Positions 23,580 to 31,500 of a stretch of 64,000 bases of DNA are shown piece after piece (the stretch's first letter is position 1; every line of letters begins with the position of its first letter). Made by a program: the position numbers and the translations under genes. The notes under the pieces are model-generated. The model was not told where the DNA came from, did no database searches, and saw only the letters and a program-made list of their open reading frames with translations. This stretch comes from an uncultured SAR86 cluster bacterium (GTDB taxonomy: Bacteria > Pseudomonadota > Gammaproteobacteria > Magnimaribacterales > AG-339-G14), in contig CACPMT010000002.1 in assembly GCA_902635045.1 (NCBI GenBank), positions 1 through 64,000 on the forward strand. Reading direction: 5' to 3'.

Positions 23580-25214
23580 TTATCTTGAATAATCTTTTAG
23601 AAGAGTTTTCATCTCTTTTCTTAGAAGAAACATGCCAAATAAATTCGGTAAGGTAGATGCTGCAACCGTAATCAATGCAAAATTCCAAATAACCTCGGTA
23701 TCAATTAAGCCACTTCCAGCAATGAACATTGCAAGTAAATAAAAAATCCTATAGTAAATTAGTGCGTGTTCGCCAAATAAATACAAAGTACATCTGTCTC
23801 CGTAATAGGACCAGGTAATCATTGTAGAGAAAGCAAACAACAATAAACCAATTGAAACAATGAATTCGCCATAGTTACCAAAAAAACCTTTATTGAAAGC
23901 TTTGCTTGTTAAAACTGCGGATTTAACCAAAGACTCCCCTTTCACATTTATTCCTTGTGAGACCAATAGTCCATTCTCAATTTTAATAATTCCTGAAAAC
24001 AACATTTCATCTTTAAAGAAAGTGACATTTTCTGCAATAGATCTATTGTGAAAAACTGTATTTGTATCTTTTGCAATACCATTTTCAATGAAAATTTCCC
24101 CTGAAAAACAATCTCCTCCAGTGTCTCTGCACTCTATATAAGAATTAATTTGGCTCGATATATCTTGTTGTGATTCAGCCTGTCCTAAAAAATAAAGAGA
24201 AGTTTTCTCAAAATCATTTTCATACTTTTCAGTCCATACCCCAGAAGCAAGAATTACAAGACCAGTAAGTGTACATATTATTAAAGTGTCAATGAATGGC
24301 TCTAAAATTGATACAAAGCCCTCTTCTATCGAATGTTTTGTATTAGACGTTGCATGCGCAATTGGCGAAGAGCCTTGGCCAGCTTCATTGGAATATAATC
24401 CTCTTGCAACTCCATATGTAAATGCAGTTGAAAATGAAGCCCCTAAAAATCCTCCTGCAATTGCACTGCCATTAAAAACATCATGGATTATTATGTAAAA
24501 CGAAGGCAATATGTTTGAGTAATTAAAAATAAGTACACTTAAAGATCCTATAACATATATAAGTGCCATCGTTGGGACAATAGATCCAGCAAAGCTAGCA
24601 ATTCTATTTATGCCTCCAATAATGACTAACCCTACTAAAATTGTAATAAGTAGCGAGGATATTATTGGGTTAAAGCCAAAGCTTGAATTTAGTGTGCTCG
24701 ATATATTATCTATTTGAGGCATATTGCCAGAACCAAAAGTAGATACCAAAAGACAAAAAGAAAAAACTATGCCAAGCCATTTCATATTAAGCCCGTTTTC
24801 CATATAGATCATTGGACCTCCTGATACTGAACCAGACTTATCAAGTTTTCTGTATTTATGCGACAAGGTAACTTCTACAAACTTGGTAGTCATTCCCAAA
24901 AATGCTGTGACCCACATCCAAAACAATGCTGCTGGTCCACCAATAAAGATTGCCATTGCAACACCTCCTATATTTCCCGTACCCACTGTGCCGGAAAGAG
25001 CTGTGCTTAGAGCTTGAAACGGACTTGTATAACCATCAGAGCCTGAAAATCCTCCTCTTGAAATTATTCTCCATCCATTTTTAAAATTTCTTATCTGAGG
25101 AAATCCTAAATAAATTGTAAAGAAAACACCCGTAGCTAACAAAGTGAGTGGAAACCACGGCGCGCTTCCAAAATAACTATCTATTAATAAAATATATTTA
25201 TTAAGTTGATCCAC
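23580..25214 (-). CDS. sodium:amino-acid symporter (AGCS family) with large insert
   Basis: A 544-residue transporter of the alanine/glycine:cation symporter family. Signatures are GTGNIGGVAMAIFIGGPAALFWMW (split across residues 78-101), SNEAGQGSSPIAHA near 275-288 and AFSTMITWSYYGDR near 461-474. It should import alanine, glycine or a related amino acid with sodium. Family members are usually 440-490 residues; here about 100 residues (328-432), polar, with a C-x7-C pair, are inserted between a transmembrane helix (GLVILASGVW) and the next conserved ALTSKAF segment. The insert is probably extracytoplasmic. The glutaredoxin gene is 3 bases upstream on the same strand. Confidence 0.88.
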   Translation of the reverse strand: MDQLNKYILLIDSYFGSAPWFPLTLLATGVFFTIYLGFPQIRNFKNGWRIISRGGFSGSDGYTSPFQALSTALSGTVGTGNIGGVAMAIFIGGPAALFWMWVTAFLGMTTKFVEVTLSHKYRKLDKSGSVSGGPMIYMENGLNMKWLGIVFSFCLLVSTFGSGNMPQIDNISSTLNSSFGFNPIISSLLITILVGLVIIGGINRIASFAGSIVPTMALIYVIGSLSVLIFNYSNILPSFYIIIHDVFNGSAIAGGFLGASFSTAFTYGVARGLYSNEAGQGSSPIAHATSNTKHSIEEGFVSILEPFIDTLIICTLTGLVILASGVWTEKYENDFEKTSLYFLGQAESQQDISSQINSYIECRDTGGDCFSGEIFIENGIAKDTNTVFHNRSIAENVTFFKDEMLFSGIIKIENGLLVSQGINVKGESLVKSAVLTSKAFNKGFFGNYGEFIVSIGLLLFAFSTMITWSYYGDRCTLYLFGEHALIYYRIFYLLAMFIAGSGLIDTEVIWNFALITVAASTLPNLFGMFLLRKEMKTLLKDYSR

Positions 25215-25217
25215 TTT

Positions 25218-25445
25218 TTAACTTTCTTCAAGAATCTTTGCAGAAAATTCTGTATAACCGCCTACCAAAGTTCCATCTATAGTTATTTGTGGAAATGTTC
25301 TTGCTGAAGGAAATTTTTGAAATAATTCTTCCCTGGTAAAATCTACATCTAACATATATTTCTTAAAATCCAAATTTTTTTGTATACATAAATTTTCAGC
25401 TTTATCACAAAACGGACAATTAGGTTTTGACCAAATTTCTATCAT
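25218..25445 (-). CDS. glutaredoxin
   Basis: A 75-residue thioredoxin-fold protein with the dithiol active site CPFC at residues 9-12, the cis-proline segment TFPQITIDG near 45-53 and the glutathione-binding GGYTEF near 62-67. It reduces disulfides or deglutathionylates using glutathione. It is shorter than the typical 82-85 residue GrxC because the C-terminal helix is trimmed. The ATG has GGAGCAAAC upstream. It is the first gene of a two-gene unit with the AGCS symporter and is divergent from the YciC-like gene. Confidence 0.9.
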   Translation of the reverse strand: MIEIWSKPNCPFCDKAENLCIQKNLDFKKYMLDVDFTREELFQKFPSARTFPQITIDGTLVGGYTEFSAKILEES

Positions 25446-25478
25446 TGTTTGCTCCTGTAATTAAATATAATATTAGAT

Positions 25479-26165
25479 ATGACCATAGCTCCACTTTTAG
25501 AAGGTTTCAAGTCTTACTTTGCTACTTTTAGTAAATTCACGATTTCAACTTTACCTTTGTTTATATTGCTAGGATTACTAGCCTCTTCTGGAGACATATA
25601 TTTAAACAGCGAAACTTTCTTTACTTGGGGAATTTTACTGTTTATCTTTACCAATCTTTTTTTAACGCCTTTTGTGACTTCATTTTGTATTTTGATGGTA
25701 AATGATCTCAGAGAAAACCGCTTGAAAGAATCAATTGGTTATTACATTGTTTCTTTCCAGCTTGTATTGAGGGTTCTATTATTGACTCTAATTAATGGTT
25801 TGGTTGTTATTGGGGGATTATTGCTATTTATTCTTCCCGGAGTTTATTTGGCATCTCGCCTCCTTTTAAGTCCTTATTTTTTAATATTAGAGGGAAAAGG
25901 CGTTTTGGAATCTTTAGACTTATCTTGGCAATCTACTAAAACTAATCAAAGAAATTATCTCTTATATTTAATTTATTATTGGGCGGCATTAATTTTTGTA
26001 ACTTTTTTCACACTATCTATCATTTCTGCTTTTGCAATAAGCTCTGAGCCTGATGCGAATTTATTTTTTACTAACAGCTTTGCAAATGCCTTTTTATCTT
26101 ATGTCCAATTAGTATTAATCAGCTATCCTTTGCTCTTTGTATATAAAAGTTCTAAAACATCATAA
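25479..26165 (+). CDS. YciC-like multi-span membrane protein
   Basis: The 228-residue product has six hydrophobic segments and no signal peptide. LPGVYLASRLLLSPYFLILEGKGV and LDLSWQSTKTNQRN resemble the UPF0259/YciC and related DUF975-type inner-membrane proteins, where an Arg-rich segment followed by 'a helix with S-x-x-x-T' recurs. Function of this family is not known. The gene overlaps the convergent MAPEG gene by 14 bases. Confidence 0.65.
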   Translation: MTIAPLLEGFKSYFATFSKFTISTLPLFILLGLLASSGDIYLNSETFFTWGILLFIFTNLFLTPFVTSFCILMVNDLRENRLKESIGYYIVSFQLVLRVLLLTLINGLVVIGGLLLFILPGVYLASRLLLSPYFLILEGKGVLESLDLSWQSTKTNQRNYLLYLIYYWAALIFVTFFTLSIISAFAISSEPDANLFFTNSFANAFLSYVQLVLISYPLLFVYKSSKTS

Positions 26166-26568
26166 CCAATCTTGTCCACATCCATAGCATAACAACGTTA
26201 CTGGCTAGCCAAACAAGAGCTCTAATGCCGAAATTTGAATTAGATAAAATATGATAAAGAGAGTGAATTATTCTTAAAACCACATAGGAATTGGCTAACA
26301 ATATGAAATACCCATCAACTTTCCCTGTTATGTAAATAGAGATACAAGCAGCATAAAAAAGTACTGTGTACTCAAACAAATTAGTATGGTTTCTATCTAA
26401 TCGTTTAATAAAATCACTCGAATTACTTGGCAAAGGAATACCAAACATTTCTTCAGGTGTATGTTCGTTGTTGCTTACAGCACGGCTTCTTACTACTGAT
26501 TGGACGATCAAGACTGAAAAAGTAAATATAGCCAAATAAAAAATAGGAAGCAAAATATCAGTGTTCAT
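26152..26568 (-). CDS. MAPEG-family membrane protein (copy 1)
   Basis: ATG 26568 is chosen because GAGGAG lies six bases upstream; the longer frame would include that site. The 138-residue protein has four membrane spans with the MAPEG-like core FIKRLDRNHTNLFEYTVLFYAA and VVLRIIHSLYHI. MAPEG proteins conjugate glutathione or act on eicosanoid-like lipids in eukaryotes; bacterial members are mostly uncharacterised. It is 13 bases downstream of a similar gene, so a tandem duplication is likely. NLFEY and RIIHSLYH are the shared anchors. Confidence 0.83.
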   Translation of the reverse strand: MNTDILLPIFYLAIFTFSVLIVQSVVRSRAVSNNEHTPEEMFGIPLPSNSSDFIKRLDRNHTNLFEYTVLFYAACISIYITGKVDGYFILLANSYVVLRIIHSLYHILSNSNFGIRALVWLASNVVMLWMWTRLVMMF

Positions 26569-26581
26569 AATTTCTCCTCTA

Positions 26582-27010
26582 TTAAAAAGATGATATGAGT
26601 CTAACCCAAATCCAAACCAAAATAATCCAGCTTGGGACAAAAAATATAGCTCTTAAAGGAAGTACAGAAATAAAATTATTTAAAAAAATGTGATAAATAG
26701 AATGCACAACTCTAAAACCAACAAACCAATAAGCTAACAAAATAAAATAATCATCTACTTTTCCAGTTATATAAATAACCAAGCAAGCAATATAAAAGAA
26801 AACTGGAAATTCAAATAAATTAGCCAAATTTCTTTCTGATTGTCTTATCAAAGCACTAGCAGATCCGGGTGTAGGAATTTTCATTAAATCTTCTGCTTTG
26901 TGTTTTTTATAAATTGCAACATCCATTATGCGAATTATCGTATAAAACAAAAAAACCAATGAAGATAAACCCAACATGTAAAAGATAGGTATAAAAATAT
27001 CAGTGCTCAT
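26582..27010 (-). CDS. MAPEG-family membrane protein (copy 2)
   Basis: ATG 27010 is preceded by GGAGAG; the in-frame TTG at 27022 overlaps that site and is rejected. The 142-residue product has four spans and aligns along its length with the adjacent copy: LIRQSERNLANLFEFPVFFYIACLVIYITGKV is broken by the same residues, followed by FRVVHSIYHIF. Only the N-terminal third differs much. A membrane-bound glutathione-dependent or lipid-modifying enzyme is possible; the sequence alone does not decide. Promoter for both copies likely lies in the 129-base gap upstream, shared with the ferritin-like gene. Confidence 0.83.
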   Translation of the reverse strand: MSTDIFIPIFYMLGLSSLVFLFYTIIRIMDVAIYKKHKAEDLMKIPTPGSASALIRQSERNLANLFEFPVFFYIACLVIYITGKVDDYFILLAYWFVGFRVVHSIYHIFLNNFISVLPLRAIFFVPSWIILVWIWVRLISSF

Positions 27011-27139
27011 AAATCTCTCCAATAATGGAATTTATTTTACACAAAAGTTTTTTTTCTGTCGGTATTTTTGAAAACGATTCTCATTGTTATCTTAATTCTC
27101 ATCAGACGTTTTTTAAAAAAATTAGCATATAATTTTCAC

Positions 27140-27580
27140 ATGGAATTAAAAAAATTAGATGAAAAGAAAGTTTGTGATATTTTGAATGAAATCATGGAAT
27201 GTGAATTAGCGGGTGTAGTTAGATACACTCATTCATCGTTAATGGTGACAGGCCCGCATAGGATTCCCATAGTTGAATTTCTACAAGAACAAGCAAATGA
27301 ATCGCTCCTTCATGCACAAAAAGCTGGAGATTTTTTGACAGGTTTAGACGGTCACCCTACCCAAAAAATAGCAAAAATAGTTGAGACAAACAATCATACA
27401 ATAAAAGATATTTTAGAAGAAAGTTTAGAACACGAGCTACTCGCTCTGAGTTTGTATAAAAAACTGTTGAAGGTTGTTGCCGATGCTTCTATATATTTGG
27501 AAGAATATACAAGGACTTTGATTGGTGAAGAAGAACAGCATCAACTTGAGCTGAGGAAAATGTTAAAAGATTTCAGTTAA
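27140..27580 (+). CDS. ferritin-like (bacterioferritin-type) diiron protein
   Basis: I start at ATG 27140; the upstream extension begins at a TTG and reads as a spurious hydrophobic stretch. The 146-residue four-helix protein has diiron-type ligands Glu22 (ECELAGVVRY), Glu54 and His58 (NESLLHAQ), Glu94 or 99 (EESLEHEL) and Glu131/His134 (GEEEQHQLEL). The spacing E-x3-H and the LAGVVRY/SLMVTG pattern fit a bacterioferritin-like family lacking the haem-ligating Met seen in classical Bfr. A role in iron storage or peroxide detoxification is likely. No Shine-Dalgarno is visible. It ends one base before the convergent secreted ABM-like gene. Confidence 0.85.
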   Translation: MELKKLDEKKVCDILNEIMECELAGVVRYTHSSLMVTGPHRIPIVEFLQEQANESLLHAQKAGDFLTGLDGHPTQKIAKIVETNNHTIKDILEESLEHELLALSLYKKLLKVVADASIYLEEYTRTLIGEEEQHQLELRKMLKDFS

Positions 27581-28024
27581 TTAAAAGTTTCTTTTAAAAC
27601 CATCAACCTCAATTCTAAAATCATCTGTTATTCCCTCTAGTGACCTGATTAGTTCCTTCGATGCTGGCCCCATGACCTGGAAAGATCTTATTTCCATTAA
27701 CTGAAAAAAGGTTTCTTGATATGGTCCTTGCAGAAAATCCACAACATGTTTTTCAGCCGCCTTGCTGTCCTTATAATATTCAGTTAAGGAAATACTTTTC
27801 TTATCGCTGGAAATATAATATTCATAAAATTTAGTCCCCGGTTCGGTTCTTTTTATAAAAACCACCATCTCCTTTACCAAGTTTTCTATTTTTTGAGGTT
27901 CATCGGTGATGACTTTTAAATCCAGGTAAAACTTTATTGATTGGTCGCCTTTAGAATTCCAAATCTCAAAATCGCTATATACAATAGGTGAAATAAAAAG
28001 AAAGATTAAAAAAAATTTTTTCAT
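27581..28024 (-). CDS. secreted ABM-like (dimeric alpha-beta barrel) protein
   Basis: A 147-residue exported protein: signal peptide MKKFFLIFLFISPIVYS, then a ferredoxin-like alpha/beta domain with TEPGTKFYEYYISSDK and YYKDSKAAEKHVVDF, the pattern of antibiotic biosynthesis monooxygenase (ABM) domains. Most ABM proteins are cytoplasmic small oxygenases or quinol enzymes, so export is unusual but seen in some marine bacteria. AAAGAGGAC precedes the ATG. Its stop is adjacent to the ferritin-like stop. Confidence 0.75.
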   Translation of the reverse strand: MKKFFLIFLFISPIVYSDFEIWNSKGDQSIKFYLDLKVITDEPQKIENLVKEMVVFIKRTEPGTKFYEYYISSDKKSISLTEYYKDSKAAEKHVVDFLQGPYQETFFQLMEIRSFQVMGPASKELIRSLEGITDDFRIEVDGFKRNF

Positions 28025-28082
28025 AGTTGTCCTCTTTAGATAGGAATTTAATTTACAATTAGCCTAACAAAATTTTATATAA

Positions 28083-29369
28083 ATGATACTTTTAAAATTA
28101 ATCATTGAAAATATTTTTAAGGTTATTGTACTTTTTTATTCGTTTATTGCTGACCTTGTAATCACTTCTATTGTATTCATAAGAGAAAAAGAACAGTACT
28201 TAAAAAATTTTAAATTAATCAATATTGAAGGTATTCAGTTTGAAAAAAAAACCATTCTCATAGATGGTTACAAACATCTATACACTACTTGTGGAAACTT
28301 TAATGCTCAAAGCAATCAGACTTTGATTATGATGGGAGGTATACCATCTGATCCTAGTGAGTCATTGTATTGGATGGCATCAGAGTTAATTAAAAAGAAC
28401 CCTTCGTTAAAAATTTTAATTATACATCTGCCTTTCTATGAGAATTATTCAAAAATAGAACTTACGGATGATACTGCAAAATTTAATACTTTAAATCTTC
28501 CTTTCAATAGAGAGAGTTCAAATGCAAATGTAAAAGTTGATCCAAAATTTAGTCACTATAATCAATCCAAAATAGTTGAAAAAATTCTCAATAAGTTAGA
28601 AATCTCTAAAGCTCACTTCATAGCTCATGACAGGGGAGTAATTGTGTTTGAATATTTAATGACTAGGAAAAATGATTTTTTTCTAAGTTTCTCAAGAGGG
28701 GCTCAAGTATGGGACTATTACGAAGAAGAATGGTCAAAATTGGCACCTTTCATCTGTGTAGGTCCTCCCCATAGATTCATGACAAAGCCATGGCAATTAA
28801 AGTTTCTTTTTACCTTGGTTACTTTTTTTGGATTCCCATTAGCAATAAGATCTGAGGGATTTTTGAAGAAATGCAGAGTTGCGAATAAAAACACTGAGCT
28901 TTTCAATCGATTTACTCATTTGACATACAAAACAAATATGGCAAATAAAAATTTTTTGAATAAGGTTAAACAAACTATGCTTCAGACTGACTCTTCATTG
29001 GAAATAGAGAACAGGAAAAATTTACCTAAAGATATTAAGATTATGCAATTCCAAGGAGAAGATGAATTTAAATTAAATTCTAAAAATAAGCTTATATCCG
29101 ACCAACCTTATTTTGGAAAATATAATTTATTTAGAAATGAGATTGAAGACATATATCCTGAATGTTCTCATCAGGTTCATAGCAAATTGCAAAGTAAATA
29201 TATAGATTGTAAAAATGAATATAAAAAAATTAGTCTTTTGCCATCTGCAAGAATGAGTTTTTTTGCCTTAATACCTGATTCTGCACATTTCAATGTAATT
29301 GAAAATCCTAAAGGTTGTGCTTCAGCGGTATACGATTTCATTACAGAATGTAATTTAGGAAAAATATGA
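28083..29369 (+). CDS. alpha/beta hydrolase, membrane-anchored
   Basis: A 428-residue protein with an N-terminal hydrophobic segment (residues about 4-35) and an alpha/beta hydrolase core. The nucleophile elbow is AHDRGV (Asp near 182), the Asp-type elbow of epoxide hydrolases and dehalogenases rather than serine hydrolases; the C-terminal His is in PDSAHFNVIENP. MMGGIPSDP would be the oxyanion loop. Substrate unknown. Its TGA overlaps the ATG of the dehydratase gene (ATGA), so the two proteins are probably made together. The two-gene unit suggests joint action on a CoA-linked or lipid substrate, which is inference. Confidence 0.72.
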   Translation: MILLKLIIENIFKVIVLFYSFIADLVITSIVFIREKEQYLKNFKLINIEGIQFEKKTILIDGYKHLYTTCGNFNAQSNQTLIMMGGIPSDPSESLYWMASELIKKNPSLKILIIHLPFYENYSKIELTDDTAKFNTLNLPFNRESSNANVKVDPKFSHYNQSKIVEKILNKLEISKAHFIAHDRGVIVFEYLMTRKNDFFLSFSRGAQVWDYYEEEWSKLAPFICVGPPHRFMTKPWQLKFLFTLVTFFGFPLAIRSEGFLKKCRVANKNTELFNRFTHLTYKTNMANKNFLNKVKQTMLQTDSSLEIENRKNLPKDIKIMQFQGEDEFKLNSKNKLISDQPYFGKYNLFRNEIEDIYPECSHQVHSKLQSKYIDCKNEYKKISLLPSARMSFFALIPDSAHFNVIENPKGCASAVYDFITECNLGKI

Positions 29370-30172
29370 CCAATGATCTTAAAAAGTGGTTAAATAAAAA
29401 AGAGTCTTCTAAAGAGATTATAACGGATTCATTAATTCAAAAATATAAAGCCTGTTTATCAGCAGATGTAGACGTTAAAAATCTATTAGGCCTTCATTGG
29501 TGTTTAACACAACCTAAAGAAACAAGACTAAATCTGAATATTGACGGCCATATTAAAAAAGGAAACTTTATGCCGCCAATTCCTTTAGAGCAAAGAATGT
29601 GGGCGGCAAGTTCTATTAGTTTTTTTGAAGATCTTTCATCTGTTAATGAAATAGAAAGACTCTCAGAAATAAAAAAAATAGAAAGAAAAATTAGTAAAAA
29701 TTCTGGGGAATTATATTTTGTTGAAATTGAACATAATTATTACTCAGAAAAAACTTTATTAATTAAAGAAACTCAATCATTAGTTTATAAAAAGTTTTCT
29801 TCTAAAAAAATAAAGAAGCCTTTAATTGATCTTGATAATAAAAAAATCCTTAAAAAAGTTATGCCTGACAATACAATGCTATTTAGATTTTCGGCTATTA
29901 CTTTTAACTCCCACAGAATTCACTACGACAAAGACTATGCTATGAAAAAAGAAAACTATCCTGATTTAGTAGTCCAAGGCCCACTAATTGCCACAATTGT
30001 AATGAATCTTATTCAATCAAATAATTTGGCTCATCATTTAAAAGAATTTAATTTTAGAAATGTTTCTCCAGCATTTGTAAATCAAAATTTAATTATTTGT
30101 GCTAACGAAAACGAAGTTTTAGTAGTAAATGACGATAATGAAATTTTAATGGAAGGTAAGTATAAGTTTTAA
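29366..30172 (+). CDS. hotdog-fold FAS1-like/mesaconyl-CoA hydratase-type dehydratase
   Basis: The 268-residue protein has two hotdog halves: an N-terminal FAS1-like dehydratase domain (HWCLTQPKETRLNLNIDGH, MPPIPLEQRMWAASSI) and a C-terminal MaoC-like half with LFRFSAITFNSHRIHYDKDYA and YPDLVVQGPLIAT. The Asn/His pair in FNSHRIHYD is the conserved catalytic site of the R-specific hydratases and mesaconyl-C4-CoA hydratase family (HTD2-type). It should interconvert a 3-hydroxyacyl-CoA and an enoyl-CoA. Coupled to the preceding hydrolase gene; its stop lies 3 bases from the 3' end of the convergent tRNA-Arg. Confidence 0.83.
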   Translation: MTNDLKKWLNKKESSKEIITDSLIQKYKACLSADVDVKNLLGLHWCLTQPKETRLNLNIDGHIKKGNFMPPIPLEQRMWAASSISFFEDLSSVNEIERLSEIKKIERKISKNSGELYFVEIEHNYYSEKTLLIKETQSLVYKKFSSKKIKKPLIDLDNKKILKKVMPDNTMLFRFSAITFNSHRIHYDKDYAMKKENYPDLVVQGPLIATIVMNLIQSNNLAHHLKEFNFRNVSPAFVNQNLIICANENEVLVVNDDNEILMEGKYKF

Positions 30173-30175
30173 AAG

Positions 30176-30252
30176 TGGCGCGCCCGGAAGGATTCGAACC
30201 TCCGACACCGTAGTTCGTAGCCACGTGCTCTATCCAGCTGAGCTACGGGCGC
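30176..30252 (-). tRNA. tRNA-Arg (anticodon ACG)
   Basis: A 77-nt cloverleaf on the minus strand. The acceptor stem GCGCCCG pairs with CGGGCGC, followed by discriminator G and an encoded CCA. The D arm (GCTCAGCTGGATAGAGC), the T arm (GGAGGTTCGAATCCTTCC) and the anticodon stem CGTGG/CTACG with loop CTACGAA are intact, giving ACG, which reads CGN arginine codons after A-to-I editing. It lies 21 bases after csrA, an association also found in enterobacteria. Confidence 0.97.
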
Positions 30253-30273
30253 TTTCGGAATATTCTACAGAAT

Positions 30274-30432
30274 CTAAGAAATTTTTTTATGAATTTCTTC
30301 CCTATGAACTACTATAGAATCTGGTGCATCAATACCTAACCTTACTTGATTGCCCTTCAATTCAAGAACAGTTATTTTGATATTATCTCCAATGACAAGT
30401 GATTGATGTTGTTTTCTACTCAAAACTAGCAA
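30274..30432 (-). CDS. csrA: carbon storage regulator CsrA/RsmA (TTG start)
   Basis: A 52-residue frame starting at TTG 30432: M-LVLSRKQHQSLVIGDNI and RLGIDAPDSIVVHREEI are the hallmark CsrA sequence, including the RNA-binding Arg44-equivalent (VHREEI) and the N-terminal LxLxRK strand. CsrA binds GGA-containing mRNA leaders and controls carbon metabolism, motility and biofilm genes. The start is fixed by GGGGGA 8 bases upstream; a nearer ATG (30439) is out of frame and hits a stop after seven codons. It is shorter than the 61-residue Escherichia coli protein because the C-terminal tail is trimmed. Flanked by tRNA-Arg downstream and an acyltransferase gene upstream. Confidence 0.95.
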   Translation of the reverse strand: MLVLSRKQHQSLVIGDNIKITVLELKGNQVRLGIDAPDSIVVHREEIHKKIS

Positions 30433-30523
30433 TTTTCATCTCCCCCTTAAACAACTTATCAATTATACGACAAGATGTACAATAAAATGCCAAGGAGATT
30501 GTTAATTTTTTAAGTAAGATTTA

Positions 30524-31387
30524 TTAATCTGGATCTAAGCCATATGGAGGTGCAGAAAAATAATTGCTATTTAATAAATAAGTTTTTGTTCTGAGCATAT
30601 CTGCAAGCTCTTCATTTGACAAATCTTCTCCTATTTCAGAATACTTGAAACTATTTCCAACATAAACTGGCACTTCACTATTTATCCTTCTTCTGATTTC
30701 AAAAAATAATAAGGACGACCTTAATACAGCACTAAAATGACTAACTAATTGAAAAGCTAATGAATTTGAACCTGGAAAATTAATTGGTATTATCATTGGA
30801 TCGGTTTGTTTTATAAGCCTAGATGTAAATTTCTTCCATTCACAATCAAAGGCTTTAGATTTTTTTTCGTAAAATTTGAGTGTTGTTGATACCGTTCCTG
30901 AAGGAAATATAATTATGCAACCGCCTTCTGAAATATGTTTTCTAGCTTTCTTTCTGGTTTCTAAGTTAGTTAACAATGCTTTTTTATCTCCTGTGAAGTC
31001 GATTGGTAATAAATTTCCTTTAGTTTCTGGAGCTCTTAATAGTAAGGAATGAACCAATAACTTAAAATCTTTACGCTTTTGACTAACTAGCCAACTCAAA
31101 ATCAATCCGTCTAAAACTCCAAATGGATGATTGGCTACAACTATTGCAGGCCCGGTTGTGGGGATCTTATCTAAGTCTATGTCACTTATATTGATTTTTA
31201 ATTTAAGTAAATCGATGCAGCCATCCCAAAAACTTTTCCAGTGATCAGGGTTTTTTTGGTATCTCCGATAAAGTTTAAATAGTTTAGGTTGACCAGTAAT
31301 GTATTCGATAGATCTTATTAATATTTTTTTTAAAATTGGATCTTCAGGGTCAGCGTAACTGAAATATTTCGAATCTATATAGTCCAT
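30524..31387 (-). CDS. lysophospholipid acyltransferase family protein
   Basis: A 287-residue PlsC-like acyltransferase. The catalytic motif is NHPFGVLDG near residue 96 (His and Asp five residues apart, as in the hemolysin/OlsA-like branch), and the substrate-binding motif is FPSGTVS near 155-161 followed by IPINFPG. It should transfer an acyl group to a lysophospholipid or an ornithine/glycine lipid. No membrane helix is obvious. The ATG starts 8 bases after the 3' end of tRNA-Ser on the same strand, so its mRNA probably arises by tRNA processing. No typical Shine-Dalgarno fits in that gap (AGAAAAAA). Confidence 0.82.
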   Translation of the reverse strand: MDYIDSKYFSYADPEDPILKKILIRSIEYITGQPKLFKLYRRYQKNPDHWKSFWDGCIDLLKLKINISDIDLDKIPTTGPAIVVANHPFGVLDGLILSWLVSQKRKDFKLLVHSLLLRAPETKGNLLPIDFTGDKKALLTNLETRKKARKHISEGGCIIIFPSGTVSTTLKFYEKKSKAFDCEWKKFTSRLIKQTDPMIIPINFPGSNSLAFQLVSHFSAVLRSSLLFFEIRRRINSEVPVYVGNSFKYSEIGEDLSNEELADMLRTKTYLLNSNYFSAPPYGLDPD

Positions 31388-31395
31388 TTTTTTTC

Positions 31396-31485
31396 TGGCG
31401 GAGAGAAAGGGATTCGAACCCTTGAAGGAGTTTCCCCCTTACCCGCTTTCCAAGCGAGCGCATTCGACCACTCTGCCATCTCTCC
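31396..31485 (-). tRNA. tRNA-Ser (anticodon GGA)
   Basis: A 90-nt type II tRNA on the minus strand. The acceptor stem GGAGAGA pairs with TCTCTCC, followed by discriminator G and an encoded CCA. The anticodon stem CTCGC/GCGGG frames the loop TTGGAAA, giving GGA (UCC/UCU serine). The long variable arm contains AAGGGGGAAACTCCTT, and the T arm carries GGGTTCGAATCCC. It lies 15 bases after the yadH-like stop and 8 bases before the acyltransferase start, embedded in a same-strand gene block. Confidence 0.97.
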
Positions 31486-31500
31486 TATTATGACAAACAT

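Noticed and set aside
27068-27139. Hydrophobic N-terminal extension of the ferritin-like protein
   Set aside because: It starts at TTG, reads as a membrane segment foreign to ferritins, and the standard helix begins at ATG 27140.
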